Source: Helichrysum umbraculigerum (Eukaryota > Streptophyta > Magnoliopsida > Asterales > Asteraceae). Taken from it: a stretch of DNA of 64,000 nt. Position numbers and translations under genes: made by a program. The stretch is taken from positions 38,581,001 through 38,645,000 of the forward strand of contig CATIUR010000001.1 of NCBI GenBank assembly GCA_949592205.1, in the 5' to 3' direction. Of this stretch, positions 55,666 through 64,000 are shown piece after piece (position 1 is the first letter of the stretch; each line of letters opens with the position of its first letter). The notes under the pieces were generated by a model. That model was not told where the DNA came from. It ran no database searches and saw only the letters and a list, made by a program, of their open reading frames with translations.

Positions 55666-58600
55666 GGTAAGGTTTTTTTTTTTCCCTTTCTTTGTTTTGA
55701 TTTTATTACTTTTTTTTAATTAAATATGAATTAGTTTATGGGTTTTGATTTATTTTGATATTAACTATTGATTGACTGATATTTTAGTTTGATCGGAGTA
55801 AAGATGAATTGAATTAAATTAAATTTAATATTGATAAAATTAGGGTTTGGTTTTTGATTGGTAACATATGTATGATGTTGTTTGAATTTGGCGATTTATG
55901 CTACAGGAGATATAGCTTCTAATTAAATCTATTGTGTCAACTATTATATGTTTTGTTATAAGTTGGAAAATAGGTTTGTATATCAATTCAGGTTTTATTA
56001 ACTTGATGATTCTATAAATTAATTCATACGTTATGTTTGTTCTTATATAATTTGATCTCTGATCTAATTAGTGGAATATATAGAGTTACTTTTGTTGTTC
56101 GTATATTTAACAAAACCGAATTTGCGTTCTTAAGTTTTTGTTGCTAAGATGTGGTTGTGTTTAATATACAGGGGCTTTGCAAGGCTTGTAACTTTATACA
56201 AGTGGTGACTATTGCGGGTTCAACAAGGTGCCATACGATCCAATATCAATGTCAATTTTTGCCATATGTATATTCAAATATTGTTGCAATCTTTCTTATC
56301 ATGTAGAACATGGATCAATGATAGATGAAGGCATCATGTAAGGCAAACCTTTCTAAATTTACTGGTTTTTAATTTTGTAAAAGATGATTTTATTAATTTT
56401 CACTCATATATATGCACGTTTTGTTGCTTGCTGATTCAGTTTGCAGAGGTTGAAAGAGAGAATATGTCCCCAAAAGTGGTTACCATTCTAATGTAGTTTG
56501 CGGTGAGACGATGAGTATCCGATTAACCCCTTTCTCTTTTTTCTTCCTTTTTTTTCCCTCTTGTGTGAACTTTATCAGCTTAGTAGTGTGTTTTTTCTGT
56601 GTAAAGGTACTAACAATTCTTTAATACTTATAACATATGCTTTGTTGGTTTGTTGTTTTTGTTTTGCCCTGCTGACATTGATATTAAAATCATGTATCTC
56701 TCTAACGCTTTGTTTCATAGAACAAAATCTTAAAGAAAGCAGCGGAATTTCCAGTAGATTTGTTGAATTTCAAATGTTTAATTTGTTTATGACTATTTTG
56801 ATGTTGCAATCTTGCATTTCTTTGGCAATGTATGAGTTAACAAAAATATGGAACTGACTGTAGGATCAAATGTTATATTTAATCATTGATCTTAAAAACT
56901 TGATTCTTTGTAGATTGGGGAGAAGGGTTGGAGGTGTATTACTTATGTATGTTTGCAAACTTTTTGCTCTATTCAAGATGAAAAAGGGCGTTCTTGTGGG
57001 TGCGTTTTAATCCATTTGACCCGTTTTCTTCTAACCTACTTTTTAATCCTACTCATTAACCAGTTAAATGCACAAATAACCTGAACTGATTTGTGCTTAT
57101 GTTCATTTCAGGCCACCATAGATTATTTAGCAGAGATTCAAGATTTACCCATTTTGGGGGTATCTCTATGTCAACAACTTTTCAGCTATATATTGCATAA
57201 ATGTGATTAACCGTTCTCACATGAACTTTTTCAGATGGTTTGCTATTGAGTATATTGGCCACATCATCAACAATACTTCGTGGTTATTTGCAGACCAGGA
57301 ATAATGATCGTAAGTGCACTATAAAATCAGTCATGGAAAGGATTGTCAGTAAAGCACAACTTAGCTACTGTATGCAATGTTACTCAAGCTGTTGCTCAAA
57401 TTCACCAAGCTTTTAGGGTTTAGTATTTCCAAAACAATAAAAATACAAATAAAAGCAGCTTTAAGAGCATGGGGGTAGTGAATTAAGATTGTTAGCTGAG
57501 CTTGCCCTGTCATTTCTTGCTATAAAGACAACAAGGACCGGACTACACGATGAGTCACTTCATTCTGTTGTGGTGCGGATACAATAATAAGTTTCGAACT
57601 GGTTAAGGGAGAAGAGATTCTCTGCTAATGTGGCAAAGAATTGTTAAAATTCAGGTGATATATTTAATTGTTTGTTCTGGGTTTTTGTACGTTCTAAGTC
57701 TTCTTTTTGGTTGGTTTTAGCTATTAAATATGTACCATTGTACCGTGTTAGTTAGAGATGTTAAAATGGATTGGGTTGGGTTATGGGTATAAAATGGTCA
57801 TCTTAGGTCCTATTTGCAAACCTTCCTGTTCCAATTGAATGATTGATAAAGAATCATGGTTACGTTCACCATGCACATTATTCATTTCACATCATACGTG
57901 TGCATCTCATTTCACTTGGTCATCATTCAGCTTCTTAAAATGGGCAATAATGATTTGATAACACCATTGACAAATACATGTACAACTACCAATAGAGATT
58001 AGTCGGCTCAAAGAGGTGTGGACTTGATTGATGCTTCTAATTAGATATATCCAGTCTCTTTTTTTTTAGTATCTATAGTTTGATTTATGTCTTAAAATTC
58101 AAATATTCAATTTGTATCTTTGCTTGGTAAGTAATGAAATAATATATTTATATATGACACTGAATATAAATATCATTTAGATATGAGAGGGTTGAGCTGG
58201 ATTTGCCCACAAATATTGTTTCCCCTTTTTTACTTCACATCATATCATATATAGTATAAAAGAATTAGTCGTAGTTTAGCACAATTTTCATCTACTGTAT
58301 TTCAAAAATGTCATTTTTCATGATGACTTTTAGATATGTATTCTATTGTCCATCTAGCGGCTTTTATCCATATTAACAAAAGTTATGGCCTATTACGTTA
58401 CCCAGTCTGCTTTGTCTGATCTCCTGAGGCCTTTATCCTTGATCTCAGACATGATTTTACATATGTCATTTTTCATTGTTGTAGAGACGTAGATCTCCTT
58501 TCACAGTAGATCTTCCCTTAACAGCCCCTGTACCTTGGTACAGGTTAAAAAAGGCAATTTGGATGATGCGTCTTGTGGCCTTATTTTTCAAAATAGCCCC

Positions 58601-58778
58601 GTGACTATAGCAAAATGGAGTGGTTTGTGTGTAGGTTGACCAGTTGGTCATACTGTTTGAGTGAAATTTATCATTTAATTTAATTTATTAAATTTCGCTT
58701 ACATGAATGAAACTGAATTAAAATTTTAAACATTTAATATATTTTCTGCTTCTTTTTATTCTTCAGTCATTGCAGTTG

Positions 58779-59032
58779 CAGGTTCATGATGCACAACACA
58801 TTTACAGTGTTGAAACGTTTGGATCCAATTACCCAAGGAAATTAGTTGTGAATGCATGGCTTCCATTAGGCAATACGGTATTGATTCAAAATTATCTTAT
58901 TTTTCTTCTGTCAATGGTTGGATGGGTGAGGTCTGGACACCCGTTGATTTTGGTTTCTACAGAAAGCATTTTTGTTCTTTTGTAGGTGAAATTCACTCCT
59001 ACAATGGGTCGTCTATTGGAGCTAAAAGTGGA
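58779..59032 (+). pseudogene. Captured two-exon gene fragment, unidentified
   Basis: An exon to 58877 (VHDAQHIYSVETFGSNYPRK, then VNAWLPLGNT) and an exon from 58986 (VKFTPTMGRLLELKVENW) join in frame across a GT-AG intron at 58878-58985. I do not recognise the protein. Part of the second exon region is duplicated near 59293-59355. Confidence 0.5.
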
Positions 59033-59065
59033 AAATTGGTCGGCTGTGGTAACGTGTCGTATATG

Positions 59066-60130
59066 TATTTTTCGTCCAAGACTTTAAAACATTTCATAAC
59101 TATTTACTGTATATGCATTAAACAGCTTAGGAGCTATATGCGTTAAACTTTGAATCACTTTTGACCCATTGTGACCCGTTCCACCTATTTTCTGTATAGC
59201 TAAAATTTAAGTAATATGAATAGATAATAGGCCCATTCATCATTTGACCCTCAACTGCTCAAACCGTTAAAAAGATCGTAGCCTTGGGGATGTTTTTTAT
59301 TGGAGCTAAAAGTGGAAAACTGGTCGGGTCAGGTAACGCGTAGTAAATGTATTTTTATATGGGTGGGGTCTGACCTTCGGAAATCCAAATTGTCAAATGC
59401 TTCAAAGAAACAAGTTGTTTGACTATTTGCTCAATATTTTTGAACATCATTGATTTTCATCCGGTAGTATTTGTGGTCCAACTGAACCGTACCAAGTTCA
59501 CCCTTTTGTTCATGATTTGTGAGAATTAATACGTTTTTTCTGTACCTTTTCAGCTTAGTTGAATTAAGTAAAACATTGTTACATATAGGGTTCGATGATA
59601 ATGACTTAATTTGTAGCTGAATAGAGTTATATACACATTAAAGTTGTGATTTTTATGTAATCTATAGTTTTGAACAACAGTTTGCTGTGACTTTTTTTTT
59701 CCTTTTATGAAATCTTGAAAATTATAACATGTGAAGTTGTATTTCATTTGCTTTATGAATCTTGAAAATATATTTCAAAAGAATGAATTCATATAGCTTA
59801 CCCATACATAATCATACCGAAAGTCATTGTTTTTTGATGACCTTTTAATTGCAACTACTATATGTACAATAGGGATACAGGATGACTGAAACAACCGGGG
59901 TTGTTTAGGTGGAGAGTCCAACTATGGGTCCTAGACACTCGGGTTCAGCCGGAAAGCTTAGTGTGGATACGGGTAAACCTCTTCCGCCTAAGCAGATGGT
60001 TGAAATATGGGTTTGAGGAGCTAACACGATGCAAGGTAATGTGACTTTAAAACGTTTCATAACTAATTATTGTATATGCATTAACAGCTTAGGAGCTATA
60101 TGCGTTAAACTTTGAGTCACTTTGAGCTAA
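59066..60130. repeat. Dispersed duplication inside Helitron
   Basis: About 80 bp (ACTTTAAAAC, then CAGCTTAGGAGCTATATGCG) at about 59080-59155 recurs at 60043-60122. GAGCTAACACGATGCAAGGT at 60018 recurs at 60124. Confidence 0.75.
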
Positions 60131-61658
60131 CACGATGCAAGGTATGGGTCTTATTATTGTCACTAGATTTAGGCGTATTTGATCCATATGTGGCAATTTT
60201 AACCCATTTATATATGAGTGATTCTATTTTGGTTATTATATTTATTAGCTAATGGTTAAGTCAGTAAAAGAAAGTTACTAAAAAAGAAAGGGTCGAATGG
60301 GTGGCCAAAGGTTCGTGTTGGCTTCAGTTTGTTCCATGATTTCAGATTTTATCCGAACAGAGCAATTGAGCTACTAAATTTCAACTACTTCGGTTTTGGA
60401 TGCATGAGGAGAAGATCTTGGGTATGATGGTTCAAATAGTGAAGTGGTAGTAGTGGGTCCAATTGCAAATTCAGTACCAAAGATGGGGTCATTCTATATC
60501 ATTGCATTGTATGTATATAATTCCTTTGATTAAGTTCGCGATCTGATAGGTTTTTGTACATTTCATAGTGGTTTTCTTTGAGTGGATTTATCATGTCTGA
60601 TACGGGCATTCATTTTACTATCCAATGGGTCATGTTTGATTTTTGTTTTGTTTTGTGTTAGTTCAAAATGGTACTGGTTTTATATAATGTGTCATTCTGG
60701 TTTCTGGTCATATGGAATAAAGTGTGATATTGGAAGCATCAAGTGGAGTGTGTGTTTTTATTGGTCTCATGGAACCTTTTATAAATGATGTGTTGTATTT
60801 ATTTGAAATTTGAGAGAACTGATTAGATGTGCTATACTGCGACGAGGAGCAAGAGTATTTTATTAAAGTAGGAACAGAAAGAGTTGAAATTATAGTTTAA
60901 AAGTCATAAAAAAGAAGGAGTTTTGTAATCTGATGACAGACTACATGCAAAATATCAGACTACTTGCAAATTTGGAAATATAATGCACATCCGTTTAAAG
61001 ACTTTTCTAAACACGTTATCGGTTTATTGTTTTATCTTAAACTCATTTTCAATACAAAGCAAAAATATCACATGATACTCTTTTTACTTCAACGAAATAA
61101 TTTGTGTAGTTAAACTCCACTAATAAAATGTGTTGTTATTATTATTATAGTGACAGTTTGGTCTTTGTTAACAAAATTTAAAGTTCAAATATATTAAATA
61201 TGTAATTTGTGAAAAGTGATTATTAGCCAACTGCACTATTGAACTGTGTTTTGGCCTACTGAGTTTTTCTAAAAACACATTATCTATGCTTCAATCATTT
61301 ATGGGCTCATTTAAGATACTAATCCTCCAACTTACATTTTAGGAAATAGAATGTAAATTTTCAAGAATATAGTGCCCATCTTTTTATCTGTATTTTTGTT
61401 TTGTTTTGAATATTACAAGTTAATATTGGATTCAAAATTTACATTCATTCAAATTTTGTAAGATATTAAAGCACAAACAATAACCAAGCTGATCCAAACG
61501 TTTAGAATGTTGTAGTTTTAAGAAAGCCTTAAAGGACTGTTACCTCAACGATTATTTATATATATTCAATTATTTTGGCGTTTGCATTTTGATATAAAGT
61601 CTTCATTAATTTCAAAAGTTTCAAAAACTAATTAACTTACGGTTTTTAAATGTTGTAG

Positions 61659-61685
61659 CCCGCAAATCTTGCGGGTTATGATCTA

Positions 61686-61686
<1 letters not shown>
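61659..61686 (+). other. Helitron 3' terminal hairpin and CTAG
   Basis: 7-bp stem CCCGCAA/TTGCGGG with 3-nt loop, 7 nt before CTAG. Confidence 0.85.
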
Positions 61687-61781
<95 letters not shown>

Positions 61782-61950
61782 TAAATAAATAAAAACTTAA
61801 ATAATTATAATAGTAATATTAATAAGGATGGTGAAGAAGTTTAGTCAAAGTCGTCGATATATTTGTTTTCTTACTTTTTGTGACTGGGATGAAGTTTATA
61901 GGCTTAATTTTTTTTGCAACCCCCGGTATTCATTCCTAGCTCCGCCACTG
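61687..61950 (+). mobile_element. hAT-like MITE, right piece of split copy
   Basis: TAA microsatellite (61687-61780), then sequence matching 47405-47580 and ending CTCCGCCACTG. Confidence 0.85.
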
Positions 61951-61957
61951 ATCACAC

Positions 61958-62101
61958 TGATGAATATGTAGGATCGTGAGTTGTTTGATTGAGAAACGAC
62001 TTTCAGGTTATTGTTATGCTTTACTTTATAAACAATGCGAAACCATAATAAACTTTAAACTCACAATCTTGGTAATTGGTTAACTAACATTCACAACGTA
62101 G
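61958..62101 (+). other. Intron sequence before first visible IPMI exon
   Basis: AT-rich and ends in a splice acceptor (CACAACGTAG). No exon seen between here and the MITE. Confidence 0.6.
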
Positions 62102-63590
62102 ATATCAGTATCCGGTGCAACATATAAAGCAATGGAGTTTGCCAGTACAACTATTGAAAGTCTATCAGTAAGTTTTGTTTCTTTTAATTTGCAGTACTCA
62201 ACTAATCAGGGATCCGAATCACGTCCTTTAAACGGCGGTTTTAATTGTATTTTTATTTGCATTAATAGGTGGAAGAAAGAATGACATTATGCAACATGGT
62301 TGTTGAAGCAGGGGGTAAGAATGGCATCGTTCCAGCCGATGCTACTACATTTAGATACCTCGAGGTTAGTTTCATTGAGATGTTTTCAACATATCACGTT
62401 CTTTCTTTGTTTCTTGTAAATTTACCGCAAATATATATCTTATTAATAACTGGTGCAGGACAAAACCGCCGTGTCTTATGAACCAGTCTACAGTGATGCT
62501 CAACCAGGGTAACTCCACCTTTGATCTTATTGTGATCACCTAAAATTTCTATTTCTAAGTTGTTATCAGAAAATATAGAATCAAAAGCATTAAACCTTGT
62601 AAACAGATTTTTTGCTGAGTACAGAATTGATGTTACAAGATTAGAGCCACTAGAGGCAAAGGTTAGATATCTTGGCCATATTCTGTCTGACCTTTCTTGC
62701 TTTCATAAATGTTAGCAAGGAAAATAATGAATGCTCAAATGTAGAATGGTAAGAATCATTTATCTTTTACACATTGCAGCCTCATTCTCCTGATAATCGT
62801 GCTTTAGCAAGGGCATGCAAGGATGTGAAACTAGACAGAGTATACATAGGGTCATGCACCGGGGGCAAAACTGAGGATTTTCTTGCTGTTGCCAGAGTTT
62901 TGCTAGCTTCAGTGAGTTAATTCGATAAATAAAATCTGTTTAGGGTTCAGATAATATCATAGTTGATAAACCTCTATAATAATATGTTCAAGTAATTCTT
63001 GATTTACTGTGCAGACTGATAAGATCAAAGTGCCTACATTCATAGTCCCTGCTACCCAGAAGGTTGGTGCTTTCAAGTGATATGGTTGACACTACCAAGA
63101 GTGATTGTAATTTTTATAGTTATCATGAAACTTACACTTAGATATGATAGTTTGCTATTTGCTAGGTGTGGATGGACTTGTATACCGTACCAGTCCCAGG
63201 ATCCGGTGGCAAAACTTGTTCACAGATATTTGAACAAGCTGGTTGCGATGCACCTAGGAGTCCTAGTTGTGGTGCTTGTGTGGGCGGTCCACTTGATACC
63301 TATGCACGTATGAATGAGTCTCAGGCCAGAATATTATTTTGATTACATTACCTGCTATGTTAATTATGCTGCTTGTCTATTAATCCTATTATCAGATGTG
63401 GGGATCAATTTCTGAAGCATAACTCTTTGAACTAATCTAATGGTGGCAGGTTTGCCTATCAACAACTAATCGGAACTTTCCGGGTCGAATGGGACACAAA
63501 GAAGGTCAAATCTATTTAGCTTCTCCTTACACTGCTGCAGCTTCGGCTTTGAATGGTTTCGTCACTGATCCAAGAGAATTTCTACATTGA
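62102..63590 (+). CDS. IIL1: 3-isopropylmalate dehydratase large subunit, C-terminal exons
   Basis: Leucine-biosynthesis isomerase (aconitase family, chloroplast), which converts 2- to 3-isopropylmalate together with a small subunit. Exons: 62102-62167, 62269-62364, 62459-62508, 62607-62661, 62780-62911, 63015-63062, 63166-63324 and 63450-63590 (TGA). They join without frame breaks to about 236 residues. Signature blocks: ATYKAMEF, ERMTLCNMVVEAGGKNGIVP, PHSPDNRALARACKDV, YIGSCTGGKTEDF, SPSCGACVGGP and NRNFPGRMGHKEGQIYLASP. The Fe-S cysteine of GSCTGG and both of CGAC are kept. All introns are GT-AG except after 63324, where the donor reads CAG-GCCAGA. The N-terminal half, including transit peptide and the HDV/DSHT-type regions, is absent from the window, so this is either the end of a gene with a huge intron or a 5'-truncated copy. 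Confidence 0.93.
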
Positions 63591-64000
63591 TCTTGTCATC
63601 TTGTTCAGTGATTTCTTTTGGATCGGCACACACTCCAGACAGTAATCACCTTTTACATATATGTGAATAATAAAAGTAACTGCTGAAATTGGTTGTATAT
63701 AGTAATTGTCCTCTGGCTCTCTGCAATATGATTTTAGTATCTATCTTTCGCCTTTTGGGTTACAATTACGAGGCATCTAGGTTTTGATTAGATCCCATTT
63801 TGACCTGTTAAATAACTACTTTGACCCACCCATTCTACCACCTCCATTTCATACATAGTATTCATGAATATGGATTTATTTATCCATATTCCATAGAGCA
63901 AAAGTCTTTGCACGTTTTGTCAGAGAATTTGTGCTTACAGTTGATATGAAACAAAATCAAAGCAAAAACCAGTAAGTGTGCAGATTTTCGGACATCCTTC
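63591..64000 (+). other. 3' UTR and downstream sequence
   Basis: No gene. AT-rich with no repeat recognised from elsewhere in the window. Confidence 0.5.
63669..63674 (+). terminator. Polyadenylation signal candidate
   Basis: AATAAA 79 nt after the IPMI stop codon. Confidence 0.5.

Larger units (their letters stand above)
54905..61686 (+). mobile_element. Non-autonomous Helitron carrying gene scraps
   Basis: 5' end TCTCTTTTTAATATTATTGG directly after an A. 3' end CCCGCAA-ATC-TTGCGGG hairpin (61659-61675), then TTATGAT and CTAG (61683-61686) before a T: the plant Helitron pattern of insertion between A and T. No Rep/helicase found. It contains captured exon-like pieces at 55575-55665 and 58779-59032. 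Confidence 0.8.

Noticed and set aside
58527..58544. Palindrome CCTGTACC-TT-GGTACAGG
   Set aside because: Single copy with no link to a promoter, repeat or element end; may be chance.

Overview
The window is a nested stack of plant transposable elements with one identifiable host gene fragment at the far right. Several things point to a higher plant, almost certainly a dicot: AT-rich DNA; Athila-type Ty3 elements primed by the TGGCGCCGCTGCCGGGGA site; a Sirevirus-type Ty1/copia element; tRNA-iMet (TGGTATCAGAGC) primer sites; a plant Helitron terminus; a hAT-like MITE; and the intron-rich leucine-biosynthesis gene. Asteraceae is my guess and is not demonstrated.

Layout. (1) A Sirevirus-like copia element (+) supplies 1-208, 7605-12904, 19652-20318 and an LTR at 20319-21403. 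Its gag-pol is one reading frame broken by four stop codons. It is interrupted by (2) a gag-only Ty3 element (-) at 209-7599 (TSD TGACT, 2.7-kb LTRs) and (3) a non-autonomous Athila-like element (+) at 12905-19646 (TSD ATTAT, 1,916-bp LTRs). The LTR at 20319-21403 is also the 5' LTR of a second Sirevirus copy. That copy's gag (21452-21737 and 35207-36178) is split by (4) a 13.5-kb Athila element (-) at 21738-35201 (TSD ATTGG). The copy ends in a stub of a third LTR at 36174-36230, so LTR-internal-LTR-internal-LTR share a middle LTR. (5) At 36231-36839 is a diverged LTR-like scrap. (6) At 36840-45114 is a second Athila element (-), truncated at its 3' end, with a deletion and templated repeats inside pol. 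It is the closest relative in the window of element 3.

(7) At 45115-48041 is low-information DNA carrying a complete hAT-like MITE (47108-47580) inserted inside a primer-binding-site-like motif. (8) A second MITE copy (48042-48433 and 61687-61950) is split within its TAA microsatellite by a short-LTR retroelement (-) at 48431-54904. That element contains a solo LTR (49233-52436, TSD CCATA) and an internal inverted piece that looks like reverse-transcribed polyadenylated transcript. A Helitron (54905-61686) carrying intron-containing gene scraps follows directly. (9) At 62102-63590 are the last eight coding exons of a 3-isopropylmalate dehydratase large subunit, with all three cysteines expected to bind the Fe-S cluster and one apparent GC-AG intron. 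Its 5' exons are not in the window.

The most interesting layer is non-coding. Each of the three Athila-related LTR families has its own palindrome, CCG/CGG-type and repeated at about 20-21 bp, just upstream of the TATA box. Two chromovirus-like LTR families carry arrays of GCGACG inverted repeats in what should be the transcribed leader. The Athila 3' regions share hairpin modules whose stems differ by compensatory changes. None of this is explained by the protein-coding annotation.
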